This document shows, in pieces, positions 56,041 to 64,000 of a stretch of DNA of 64,000 nt; position 1 is the stretch's first letter, and each line of letters starts with the position of its first letter. The stretch spans positions 33,721,328-33,785,327 of the forward strand of contig OZ022339.1 of NCBI GenBank assembly GCA_963989245.1. Reading direction: 5' to 3'. Under the pieces are notes generated by a model. The model saw only the letters and a program-made list of their open reading frames with translations, had not been told where the DNA came from and made no database searches. The translations under genes and the position numbers were made by a program. This DNA comes from Nansenia antarctica (Eukaryota > Chordata > Actinopteri > Argentiniformes > Microstomatidae).

Positions 56041-57194
56041 GTCTGTCTCTCTCCCTCTCTCTCTCCCCTCCTATCTCTCTCTCTCTCCCTTCCTCTCTCT
56101 CGCCCTCTCTCTCTCTGTCTGTCTCTCTCACTCTCTCCCTCTCTCTCTCCCCTCCTATCTCTCTCTCTCTCCCTTCCTATCTCTCTCTCCCTCTCTCTCT
56201 CCCTCTCTCTTTCTCTCTCTCTCTCTCTCTCTGTGTAGTTGCTGGGTGTCTCGTTTCTCTGTTTCTCTCTCAGGGAAGTGATCACATCAAGGCATGGTTA
56301 TTACAGGCACACAGACAGGGTAACTACACCTATACGCCTCTGTAGCTCCTCTGTCTCACTCACACACACACACTCACACACAGGGCCTGTGTCCATCTGA
56401 ATGGTAAACGGACTGACTTATATAGCGCCTTATTCCAAAGTGCTTTTACAACGGCCTCACATTCACCCATTCACACACACATTCACACACCAATGGCGGC
56501 AAGCTACCATGCAAGGCGCCGGCCCGCTCACTGGGAGCAATTTGGGGTTCAGTGTCTTGCCCGAAGGACATCTCGACATGTGGCCAGACAGGGATCGAAC
56601 CACCGATCTGCTGACCTTGTGATCATTAGACGCCAGCTCTACGTCCTGAGCCACAGCCAACCCATCTCCTCCGTGAGCTCCGGAGGCAGGAAGGGATGGA
56701 GGGATGGAGGGATGGAAGGGATGGAGGGATGGAAGGGATGGAGGGATGGAAGGGATGGAGGGATGGAAGGGATGGAGGGATGGAGGGATGGAAGGGATGG
56801 AGGGATGGAAGGGATGGAGGGATGGAGGGATGGAGCCGGAGCCCCAAGGAGACGCACATAAACAAGTTAGGCCTGATTGATAGCTGGCGTTCTAGACTGT
56901 CGCACACACACACACACACACACACACAAAGGCACCAACTCTTACAACAATTCATTGGATCATGGTGCTTTACACATGAGATATTTGTGTTAAACTATGC
57001 GAACACAAATGACCTGAATAGAAGCAATAAGAAAAAAAGTGTTAACGATGGTATTTTGTTTGTTGTACTGTCTGTTTTCAACGGACGGTTAGAGATGTGA
57101 AACTTGTGTGTGCTCTTTTCAACAGATATTCGACATATCATGGGATTTGTACCAGCCAAGCAAGCTTGTTAGCTGTGGTGTCAAACATATCAAG
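36373..57194 (+). CDS. eml5: EML5-type echinoderm microtubule-associated protein, 5' part (three exons seen)
   Basis: Exon 36373-36569 encodes MADRTAPNCHLRLEWVYGYR and on to GHNDDII (HELP/first WD region, 65 codons plus 2 nt). Exon 55868-55966 encodes a WD blade (GLDSKNTICVWDWRRGK). Exon 57126-57194 encodes IFDISWDLYQPSKL...VKHIK. All have good splice sites, and the last two join in phase 0. The blade expected between the first two (about 50-55 residues, a VATGQVGKDP-type stretch) was not found in 36570-55867 and may lie in the N gap at 51151-51350. The rest of the protein is outside the window. EML5 and EML6 both begin MADRTAP; EML5 is chosen because it is TTC8's divergent neighbour in vertebrates. 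An in-frame ATG at 36307 could add 22 residues. The protein is expected to bind microtubules. Confidence 0.85.
38060..38865. repeat. TTAGGG-related minisatellite in EML5 intron 1, about 800 bp
   Basis: Units of about 25-35 bp built from GGTTAGGATGTTGGGTTAAG and GTTAAGGTTAGGG, later changing to GGATGTTGGGTGATGGTTA. Higher-order variation runs left to right. It is not a true telomere array. Confidence 0.9.
39010..39155 (+). mobile_element. Retroposon 3' tail, AGCAGACGC family (plus strand)
   Basis: Ends TAAAGGCGTCTGCTAAATGC followed by AAAAATGTAAATGTAAAATG. Same family as 30125-30595, short copy. Confidence 0.6.
40108..40572. repeat. CA, GA and CT microsatellite cluster
   Basis: (CA)n at 40108-40153, (GA)n at 40278-40351 and a CT-rich tract at 40495-40572, separated by unique sequence, in EML5 intron 1. 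The open frames they create are not genes. Confidence 0.85.
41185..41490. mobile_element. Long-inverted-repeat MITE, copy 3
   Basis: Arms TTGTTGAAAATCAACGACAC and GTGTCATCGATGTTCAACAA around a centre like that of copy 1. The right flank continues to GGCTGCTGTCACATAG, matching the outer end of copy 2. The left outer end is eroded. Confidence 0.65.
41878..42025. repeat. (CA)n array with GAGTACACAC variants
   Basis: CA repeats interrupted by GCACTAGAGTACACAC phrases, in EML5 intron 1. No other function suggested. Confidence 0.85.
42085..42820. repeat. G-rich minisatellite and imperfect 120-160 bp tandem units
   Basis: 42085-42480 repeats GTGTGTGAGGGGGG and TGTCTCCAGGTGTGTGAGGG. 42520-42820 holds three diverged copies of a unit containing CTCCC(A/T)ATCACAG and TGTTGCTGCTGACCCT followed by GGGGGAGGGTGTGGAGAGGA. 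Runs of four or more G recur, giving strong quadruplex potential on the plus strand. Confidence 0.85.
43895..44150 (-). mobile_element. Retroposon 3' tail, AGCAGACGC family
   Basis: TGGCATTTATCAGATGCTTT...GTAGAGAAACTGTAGGC; same order of blocks as 50567-50790. Minus orientation, non-coding. Confidence 0.6.
44153..44516. repeat. CCAACACAGC minisatellite, about 360 bp
   Basis: Repeats of CAACACAGCTAACCCAACAC and TGCCAGCCCAACACAGCCAG in a higher-order unit of about 57 bp. It ends exactly at the insertion point of the hAT element at 44517. The open frames on both strands are repeat artefacts. Confidence 0.9.
45103..45177. repeat. (TAG)n microsatellite split by a hAT insertion
   Basis: 25 TAG units precede the middle hAT element and the run resumes at 47161-47181, so the transposon landed inside the array. 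Confidence 0.9.
45178..47160. mobile_element. Middle hAT element of the nest
   Basis: Left end CAGGGCTGGACTGGG; right end GCCAGTCCAGCCCTG. Flanked by AGTAGTAG on both sides (an 8-bp duplication, though the TAG array makes this less informative). Both halves carry GGCCCAAAACTACCGCG-type and GGCCGGCT motifs. The element is interrupted by the inner element at 45823. No transposase. Confidence 0.85.
45823..46639. mobile_element. Inner hAT element of the nest, 817 bp
   Basis: Left end CAGGGGCGTGTCCAG; right end CTGGACACGCCACTG (one mismatch). The perfect 8-bp duplication CTTGAGGG is at 45815-45822 and 46640-46647. Contains GCCACCC repeats at both ends. No transposase. Confidence 0.88.
47256..48125 (-). 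mobile_element. LINE fragment: reverse-transcriptase C-terminal part and 3' end
   Basis: An open frame at 48125-47652 (157 codons) reads FLGVHIQDDLSW, AQQRLYFLRVLRK, ESILTYGICNWF and RVVRTAQKITGAPLPSLEEL, the C-terminal thumb region of L2/CR1/Jockey-type non-LTR reverse transcriptases. A 3' UTR follows, ending AATAAAGACC and an ATTC run. 5'-truncated, lacking endonuclease and catalytic RT motifs. Nested in the outer hAT element. Confidence 0.85.
48752..49620. repeat. TG and CT microsatellites
   Basis: (TG)n at 48752-48790, (CT)n at 49374-49441 and 49587-49620, in EML5 intron 1, with unique G/C-rich sequence between. The long frames here are artefacts. Confidence 0.85.
50567..50955 (-). mobile_element. 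LINE-like 3' fragment with RWWNELP coding remnant (minus strand)
   Basis: On the minus strand: VTVLAPRWWNELPTAVRTAE and LPIFRHRF, then a 3' tail ending in the GCTTTGGATAAAGCCATCTG-type block. Sister to 30070-30595. No full ORF. Confidence 0.65.
50956..51150 (-). mobile_element. Tc1/mariner-type transposase C-terminal fragment
   Basis: The minus strand encodes SPDLNPIEHLWDVVEQEIH, the conserved region around the third catalytic residue of Tc1/mariner transposases, followed by HLVE-type sequence with frame breaks. The fragment is cut off at its 5' side by the assembly gap. Confidence 0.75.
51151..51350. other. Assembly gap (200 N)
   Basis: A run of exactly 200 N, a size often used for gaps of unknown length. 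It lies in EML5 intron sequence, beside a Tc1 fragment. A missing EML5 exon could be hidden here. Confidence 0.99.
51436..51683 (-). mobile_element. tRNA-derived SINE, family A, copy 4
   Basis: Same family as 8745-9013; minus-strand head GGGGCGGCTGTGGCGCAGGA. Box B is damaged. Confidence 0.75.
51837..52485. repeat. CA array and long GA-rich tract
   Basis: (CA)n at 51837-51902; purine-only GA/GGGA tract at 52161-52485, over 300 bp. The latter is a candidate triplex-forming polypurine stretch. Confidence 0.9.
53663..54630. repeat. TAACAGTCC minisatellite, about 970 bp
   Basis: Units of TAACAG with spacers (TCC, TTC, TCT or none) making 9-, 12- and 15-bp repeats. It is open in two frames (as long Asn-Ser and Thr-Val repeat peptides) only because every unit length is a multiple of three. 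Confidence 0.92.
54740..55055. repeat. CT-rich array and a block duplicated at 56236-56300
   Basis: (CT)n with CTGT/CCCT variants to about 54990, followed by GCTGGGTGTGTCCTTTCTCT through GATCACATCAAGGCATG. The same block recurs after the CT array that follows the EML5 exon at 55868. Confidence 0.8.
55950..56340. repeat. CT array bounded by two copies of the EML5 exon tail and donor
   Basis: The exon tail ACACACAGACAGGGTAACTA at 55953 is followed by a 250-bp CT array, a GCTGGGTGTCTCGTTTCTCT block, and then GGCACACAGACAGGGTAACT again at 56303. The second copy includes the donor GGGTAACT and 10 bp of the following intron (ACACCTAT versus ATACCTAT). Confidence 0.85.
56398..56662 (-). mobile_element. 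tRNA-derived SINE, family A, copy 5
   Basis: The fullest copy: TATATAGCGCCTTATTCCAA near the plus-strand start, TCGAACCACCGATCTGCTGA (box B reversed) and CTCTACGTCCTGAGCCACAG at the other end. Confidence 0.78.
56691..56836. repeat. GGGATGGA minisatellite
   Basis: GGATGGAGGGATGGAAG repeated with 8- and 16/17-bp periods. The open frames on both strands are artefacts. Confidence 0.92.
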
Positions 57195-57362
57195 GTACAG
57201 TTGAATTAATTCAATCTCTCTACACAGAATGGTACATTTACTCAGGGGGGTTAGCTTCAGCAGGGAATCACATATTGAATCTCGGATCAACTGAATGTTG
57301 ATGTTTCACACACATCTGAAATGCAATCATGTATTGACACTGCTCACACACCGTGCACACAC

Positions 57363-57397
<35 letters not shown>

Positions 57398-57400
57398 GCA

Positions 57401-57476
<76 letters not shown>

Positions 57477-58294
57477 TCACGCACACACACAGACACACTG
57501 CTCACACGTTTGTGAAGATGAGCTGACAGTACTGAAGTTCTTTCTGTGTCTGACAACAGTCGGCTTTTTATAGCGTATGATGTCACGTGTTCTATTTGCA
57601 TATGTCTTCAGAAAGTTCCAGAGAGAATTAAATAACAGCAGAGCATTGCTTTTTTTTCTTTTTTTCTTTTAATCGGCATGACAATATCAAAGCCTTACAT
57701 GAGATATATATGCAAATTCATTTAGTTCTGGGGTTCACGGCTATTAAACCGTCAAATAAGTAGGACAGGGAACGACTTGTATAAATCTTCCTTTTAAAGT
57801 TTGTCTCTGCTACTGCGAGCTGCAGAAAATGACAATTGGGTAACAGCCATGGGTAGGGTCATTTGACCCCTATGAGTAAAGTTTTTTTTTATATCTTTGC
57901 ACTCGATCAAATGTCAGGACCCTCCTTTCATGACTTTTCCTAGATATGTGCGTTCTACCACCCAGTAACCTTACATTTTCAAAATCATTGAATTTTTCTG
58001 TTTTTCTGTGTAGGATGCAGGCTAATTTACAAGTGGCCAACTAGTGGTCGTTGTGTGTAAGTAGCAGCTTAGCATTGTAAAGAGGCTCTTTTAGTAGGTA
58101 AAAAAGGCACGGCTGTTCGTAAAAAAAATAATGTTCTAGAAATGTTCTAGTGTTAAACAGAGAATTCCCTGGTTCATTCGTCTTTTCGGGACTCCCTACA
58201 ATCTGCAGCTGCCCTCAATCCTTTTTTTGGAGAATATCTCTATTTATACTTTTTCATAATGAATTTCATCATAAATCTTCAATATGTATCATCA

Positions 58295-58358
<64 letters not shown>
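57195..58358. other. EML5 intron with CA and AT arrays
   Basis: (CA)n at 57359-57500 and (AT)n at 58297-58358, otherwise A/T-rich unique sequence. No coding exon was recognised. Confidence 0.6.
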
Positions 58359-58361
<3 letters not shown>

Positions 58362-59656
58362 TGGAGGCTGGTGACTTCCAGAATTGAGGAGGCCAATTTC
58401 TTTTCCGCTTGCTCGCTTCACTCGCGATGGAATGTTCCCTGTTCTTCTTATCTGTCTTTGTTAAAAATTATTAATTTGTGTTTGGCGGTACTGAAGGGAT
58501 TGGGACACTCTCAGGATGGTGGATGAAGCAGCTTTTATTGCCTGCATAATGGGTCATCAAATAAACAAAACAATTGGCATGAATCTCTGGTCCGCCTGCA
58601 GTAGCTATTGTCCCTTCTGCTCAGGCTCACAACATTCACCACAACATACTACATACAATCAATGACATGTCAAAAGCACTCAAACACTATGTCAATCAGA
58701 CACACAATATACAATTCAGAACAATACTTCATCCATTTCTAATATTTATCCTGCAGAACAGCACTCATACACGCGTGTGGCGGTAAAAGGTACTACACGT
58801 GGAATGCAACATGACGTTACTGACTAGCCATGCCCTAGCTCGCGAATGCTAGCAACACCACGAGTGGACTCTTACAAAATGCACCAAAACATAGAACTCA
58901 AACAACATATGTAATAAGTTACCTGCACAATGGGTCATGGTCCGCCTGCAGCAGCTATTGTCCCTTCTGCTCAGGCTCACAACATTCACCACAACATACT
59001 ACATACAATTATTAATTATTAATATTAAAAATAAAACTGTTCAATAAATCCTAAATGTTGTCTACCTATTCGATGTATAAATCGCGCCAGAATCTCGCCG
59101 ACTTCCGAGGTCATTTTAAGCAAAAGTATTTGGCCAAATGAGCTATTATTTCCAGGGATAATAGCCATGGGTGTTCTAGCGTGTCCTGCACTGAAGTGAC
59201 TGGCGAATTCTCAAAATGGCTTCATGTGATTGGACGAACAAAATGTCAATCTTTCAGCCCTGGACTCAATGCATGGTGAGGCCAGGCCTCCTGTGCCCAC
59301 CCATTTTCAGTGATTTGGCCAATCACATATTGCCATGAAAAAAATTGCATTACATTGACTTCTATGAGAAACCACTTTCCGACAGGAGGCCTGGCCTTTC
59401 CGACAGGAGGCCTGGCCTCCTTCAATAGAAACGGATAGGGATTCTGGCCTGTAGGTGCTTTACAATTGCAATATTGGGTTTTAGCCATGGAAAAATTCAG
59501 ATTTATGAACAAAACGGAAATAATATTATATAATATAATATGTTAAATAAATAAATAAATAAAAAATATAATTATTGCTTTTTTAAATCTCTCTCTCTTC
59601 TCTCAAATTATTGGGGAGGCCAGGCCTCCTCCACCTCTATGGAGGAGCCTCCACTG
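58359..59656. mobile_element. Non-autonomous hAT-like element, CAGTGGAGGCT ends, inserted in an AT array
   Basis: Left end CAGTGGAGGCTGGTG; right end GGAGGAGCCTCCACTG; both flanks are ATATATAT. GGCCTCC/GGAGGCC motifs repeat at both ends. An internal direct repeat of about 90 bp (CCTGCAGTAGCTATTGTCCC at 58597 and its near copy at 58946) is present. No transposase. Confidence 0.8.
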
Positions 59657-60629
59657 ATATATATATACAGTATATATATATATATATATATCTGTAAAGC
59701 TTTACTTTTGTGTATTCAGGATGTTCTCCTTGAATGGTTATTACACCGGATAACACCATTCCAGAGAGGATAGCATAGTCCCTAAAAACAATGTTTTAAC
59801 TTGAAATGGACCTCTTCCATTTCACTGAGTGTGTTTGTTTGTATGTCTGTACTATTTTGGTGTATGGGGGGCTGTGGGCTATGTCTGTGTCGTCATTTGG
59901 AGACCTCATTTGGAGACCTCTCTCTCAGAGGTAATGTGAAGGTTGGATCCTCCTTGACAGGGTTTAGTGCAGCTCAGTATATCTCAGGGAATAAATATAT
60001 CACAGATGACTCTCCCTCCCTACTGCCTCACTGCCCTGCCTGTCCCCCCCACACACACACACACACAACCCGTTGAAATCCCCCACACAATTTCTGTGTG
60101 CTTCTCTCTCTCTTTCTCTTTCTCTCTCTCTGTTTCCCCCCCCCTCTCTCTCTCTCTCTCCTTTCTCTCTCTCTCTCCTTTTCTCTCTCTCTCCTTCTCT
60201 CCCCCCCCCCTCCCTCTTCCTCCCTATCACTCTTCCTCTCTCTCGTGATGCCATGAAGGCAGAGAAGCAGATCCCGCAACCGCCCCCCCCCCCCACACAC
60301 ACACATAATTCCCAAGCCTTTACTCTGTGGAGAACCATGTGACATCTCGCTCAGCAATTATAGCTGCTCAGTGTGTCCAGGAGATTTAGTCCCCAGTAAT
60401 CCTCTCACTCGCAGCCTCAGGAAAAACACAGCTTCTGTGTGGCTACGGCTAGCTAGCATACGCCCACCTCCCTCACAGTGTGAGCGGGGGCCCAGGCTAA
60501 GCTAGCGGCTTCAATGGATCATTTGATTTGGCTTTGACGGGTCATTTCCCTGGCCTTCCCGGCACGGGCCAGTGTGGAAACATTGTTAGGGTTATTAGTT
60601 TACCCCTGAAGCTGACTAAGGAGGGCTGT

Positions 60630-60681
<52 letters not shown>

Positions 60682-60754
60682 GGGGTGTGTGTGTGTGTGT
60701 GTGTATGTATAGCCTTAGAGGGCCTGTCTGTCCTTCATCTAAGTGGCACCCTCT

Positions 60755-60803
<49 letters not shown>

Positions 60804-61200
60804 CACACACACACTCCCACACACACTCCCACAAACACTCTGTGTGTGAATGATAAATCCCTAATTCTGGGGTCTGGTGAGAGAGTCAGTTACAAGAGGA
60901 TGAGTTACAGCCTCTTTACATTTTATTACATTAAAAGGTTTTCCCCTTGAGCAGGAGGGGGGGGGGGGTGGGAGGGGGGAGCAGAGCTGGGGGCGCATGT
61001 GGTCATGTGACTGATGGGCGGACTTGCTGCAGATCGTGGGCGGGGCAGTGCGTAGCTGCGCCTCCTCTTTCCTCTAGGGGCTCGCTAGGTTCCTGGGCGT
61101 AAAGAGGCTTTGCTGTGTCCAATGTGATGCCAATGCCCACCTCTGAAGAGTGTGTGTGTTTTTTTCGTCTGCAACACTGCCACTCCCACTCTCTCTCTCT
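59657..61200. other. EML5 intron with several simple repeats
   Basis: Short AT run, CT-rich tract at 60105-60245, (TG)n at 60634-60708, (CA)n at 60757-60822. Remaining sequence is unique and non-coding as far as I can see. Confidence 0.6.
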
Positions 61201-61605
61201 CTCCCTATCCCTCTCTCTCTCTCTCTCCCTATCCCTCTCTCTCTCCCTCTCTCTCACTCTCTCTCACTATCCCTATCCCTCTCTCTCTCCCTATCTCTCT
61301 CTCTCTCTCCCTCTCTCTCGCTCTCCATTTCTCTCCCTCTCTCTCACTCTCTCTCCCTATCCCTCTCTCTCCCTCTCTCTCACTCTCTCTCCCTATCCCT
61401 CTCTCTCCCTATCTCTCTCTCTCTCTCTCACTCTCTCTCCCTATCCCTTTCTCTCCCTATCTCTCTCTCTCTCCCTCTCTCTCGCTCTCCCTCTCTTTTC
61501 CTCTTCTCTCTATCTCTCTCTCCCCCCCCTCTCTCTCTCTCCCTATCCCTCTCTGTCTCTCTCCCCCTCCCCTCTCTCTCCCCCCCTCTCTCTCTCTCCC
61601 CCCCT
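61190..61605. repeat. CTCTCTCCCTAT pyrimidine array
   Basis: Over 400 bp of C and T with regular CCCTATCC interruptions, giving a higher-order period of roughly 40-60 bp. All long frames here are composition artefacts. Confidence 0.92.
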
Positions 61606-61791
61606 GCGGCCTGTGTTAAAGAGGGGTGGGGGGGGGGATTAGCCAGCGCCCGCGTCTCTCCCTGCCTTATCAGTGTGAGTCAGGGAGGGCCGTGCAGTCA
61701 CGATGCCTCCACACCCCCCCTCGCTGCCTTCATCCAAAACAGACTGGGACACAGAGCCCCCCCCTGTCAAGCCCTGGCACTCACACAACAA

Positions 61792-62034
61792 ACTCCTCCA
61801 GGCTCCACACGACCTGCCCTCACAGCCTCGGTCACCCCCCCCCCACACACACACCTCAGATGTACTGATGTACCTCCACCAGTGGTCACCCCCCCCCCCC
61901 TCCTCAGATGTGCTGATGTACCTCCACCAGTGGTCACCCCCCCCCCCCCCCCTCCTCAGATGTACTGATGTACCTCCACCAGTGGGTCTCGCTGGCAGGA
62001 GGATGAGGAACATCTTCTTTCTGTGGAGGCAGAC

Positions 62035-62121
<87 letters not shown>

Positions 62122-62500
62122 GGGAGAGAGAGAGAGAGAGCTCAGACGCGCCCCAGTAGAGCTGTAGTATCTATCTGTATCTACGTATCTGAGATGGTGA
62201 TGATGACGCTGGGTTGGGATTATTGATCTCTCCTGTTCACACAGTGGGCCCTCCTCTCTCTCCCTCTCTCCTTCACTCTCTCTCTCCCTCTCTCTCTCTC
62301 TCTCTCGCTCTCTCTCTCTCTCCCTCTCTCTCCCTCTCTCCTTCACTCTCTCTCTCTCTCTCTCTTCTTCTCTCCCTCTCTCCCTCTCTCCCTCTCTCTC
62401 CGACACTCCCTCTCTCCCTCTCTCCCTCTCTCCTTCTCTCCTTCGCTCCCTCTCTCCCTCTCTCCCTCTCCCACTGTGGTAAGGTGTTGTGATGTTCTCA
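61792..62500. repeat. Tandem duplication, first copy
   Basis: From ACTCCTCCAGGCTCCACACG to GTTGTGATGTTCTCA this is nearly identical to 63315-64000. It holds three CCTCAGATGTACTGATGTAC / CCACCAGTGG-TCACC sub-repeats, a GA array, a unique block with CTCAGACGCGCCCCAGTAGA, and a CT array. Confidence 0.9.
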
Positions 62501-62630
62501 CAGGCTGGTGTGAGACAGGAGTTCATCTGTGGTTCCTGTGTGTGTGTGTGTGTGTGTGTGTAGCCGTCTCCTTGTCTGAAGGAACACGGTCTACTGCATG
62601 GCTGCATGGCTTTCTGTATTCTCACATCAG

Positions 62631-63314
62631 CAGGGGTGCAAACTTATCACCTTTCGGTGAGATTCACAGTACCTTAAGTTAGTCTACATGTCATCCAAGT
62701 CACATGATGCCCGAAGAAGAAGAAGAAGAAGAAGAAGAATGAATGAATGAATGAATGAATGAATGAATGAATGGTTTTTATTGTCATTGCTACAGTACAG
62801 GTACCAAACAACGAAATTTAGGAGGGGTGGCTCCCCTGGTGTTATGAAAGAAAAAAAAAAAGATAAAAAAAAAAAAAAAGAAGAAGAAGATATCTTAGAT
62901 TTCTATAGCACCTTTCACGAAACCCAAGGAAGCTTTACAAATGTACAGAAAGACAGTCAGACAGACCAAAAAACTGAAAAACACAGAGACAACGCCAACT
63001 AGCTAAACTAGAAGATCAAAGGTCTTGGTGAACAGGTGCGTTTTGAGGGCAGATTTGAAGGTGAAATCTTCCTGTCTGCTAAACGGCGCTTCTGTTGAAA
63101 TAACTTTTAGCTTCAGGCAGCTAGGTGCAGCTCCAGACAGCGTGGAGAACACAGTCTAGACAGCGTGGAGAATGCCCCCCCCCCCTTCCCCCCTCTCTCT
63201 CGTCAACCAAAATGTTCTCCGCCAAGGTTAGCCACGCTTTCATCATTTTGTTCGCTTTCAGGCAAAATATATTTTTTCACCTTTTTTTTTCACCATCACC
63301 AGTTTGCACCCCTG
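62631..63314. mobile_element. hAT-like element at the duplication junction
   Basis: Perfect 14-bp inverted ends: CAGGGGTGCAAACT and AGTTTGCACCCCTG. The flanking 8-mers differ (CACATCAG and ACTCCTCC), so the expected target duplication is missing. Inside are a GAA/GAAT microsatellite and a nested LINE tail (62735-62880). Its right end is the exact left boundary of the second duplicate copy. Confidence 0.78.
62735..62880 (-). mobile_element. LINE 3' tail with GAAT run, third copy
   Basis: GAATGAATGG, TTTTTATTGTCATTGCTACA and GTACCAAACAACGAAATT, then an A-rich tract. Same family as 8465-8591 and 47256-47370. Confidence 0.75.
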
Positions 63315-63511
63315 ACTCCTCCAGGCTCCACACGACCTGCCCTCACAGCCTCGGTCACCCCCCCCCCACACACACACACACACCTCAGATGTACTGATGT
63401 ACCTCCACCAGTGGTCACCCCCCCCCCCCCCCCTCCTCAGATGTACTGACGTACCTCCACCAGTGGGTCTCGCTGGCAGGAGGATGAGGAACATCTTCTT
63501 TCTGTGGAGGC

Positions 63512-63606
<95 letters not shown>

Positions 63607-64000
63607 CAGACGCGCCCCAGTAGAGCTGTAGTATCTATCTGTATCTACGTATCTGAGATGGTGATGATGACGCTGGGTTGGGATTATTGATCCCTCCTGT
63701 TCACACAGTGGGCCCTCCTCTCTCTCCCTCTCTCCTTCACTCTCTCTCTCCCTCTCTCTTTCTCTCTCGCTCTCTCTCTCTCTCCCTCTCTCCTTCACTC
63801 TCTCTCCCTCTCTCCTTCTCTCCCTCTCTCTGTCTCTCTCCCTCTCTCTCCAACACTCCCTCTCTCCCTCTCTCCCTCTCTCTCCTTCGCTCTCTCTCCC
63901 TCTCTCTCCGACACTCCCTCTCTCCCTCTCTCCCTCTCTCCTTCTCTCCTTCGCTCCCTCTCTCCCTCTCCCACTGTGGTAGGGTGTTGTGATGTTCTCA
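63315..64000. repeat. Tandem duplication, second copy (runs to window edge)
   Basis: Matches 61792-62500 with few base changes; differences are mostly in array lengths (two instead of three CCTCAGATGTACTGA sub-repeats, different GA and CT run lengths). It reaches the window end, so more copies may follow. Confidence 0.9.

Noticed and set aside
55810..56285. 142-codon frames that include an EML5 exon
   Set aside because: Only 55868-55966 is coding; the remainder reads through the donor into CT repeats.
61003..62625. Long Ser-Leu and Arg-Glu frames, up to 328 codons
   Set aside because: They arise from pyrimidine and purine arrays and are open in many frames.

Overview
This is vertebrate, almost certainly teleost fish, genomic DNA. 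Multi-exon genes with GT-AG introns lie in a background of fish-type repeats: non-autonomous hAT elements with 8-bp target duplications, LINE 3' tails, tRNA-derived SINEs, a Tc1 fragment and very long CA/CT/GA arrays. A run of N at 51151-51350 marks an assembly gap. The species cannot be named from the sequence.

Layout. (1) 603-16739, minus: a complete NEK9 kinase gene. Its 23 coding exons join in frame to 962 codons (NIMA-family kinase, then RCC1 repeats, then a C-terminal coiled coil). (2) 18017-24432, plus: two tandem type II transmembrane C-type lectin receptor genes. The second keeps the EPN/WND sugar-binding residues and the first has lost them; a relic neck exon of a further copy lies between them. 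(3) 25333-34229, minus: a complete TTC8 (BBS8) gene, 14 coding exons, 504 codons. It has a perfect RFX X-box just upstream, one GC-AG intron, and a degenerate telomere-like array immediately after its stop codon. (4) 36373 to beyond the window, plus: the 5' part of an EML5-type gene (HELP/WD-repeat microtubule protein). Three coding exons are visible, at 36373-36569, 55868-55966 and 57126-57194, and at least one exon between the first two was not found. TTC8 and EML5 are divergent neighbours, as in other vertebrates.

The genes share a cilium/microtubule/centrosome theme: TTC8 is a BBSome subunit, EML5 a microtubule-associated protein, and NEK9 a mitotic kinase acting at centrosomes. The lectins are an immune-type insertion between them.

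The least ordinary parts are in the repeats: a hAT-like element carrying a piece of a Gypsy-type integrase; a three-deep nest of hAT elements; two places where an exon tail plus splice donor has been copied next to a growing microsatellite; and a roughly 1.5-kb tandem duplication at the right edge whose junction coincides with a hAT terminus. I found no evidence of a wholly new gene system. No tRNA, rRNA or CRISPR features are supported.
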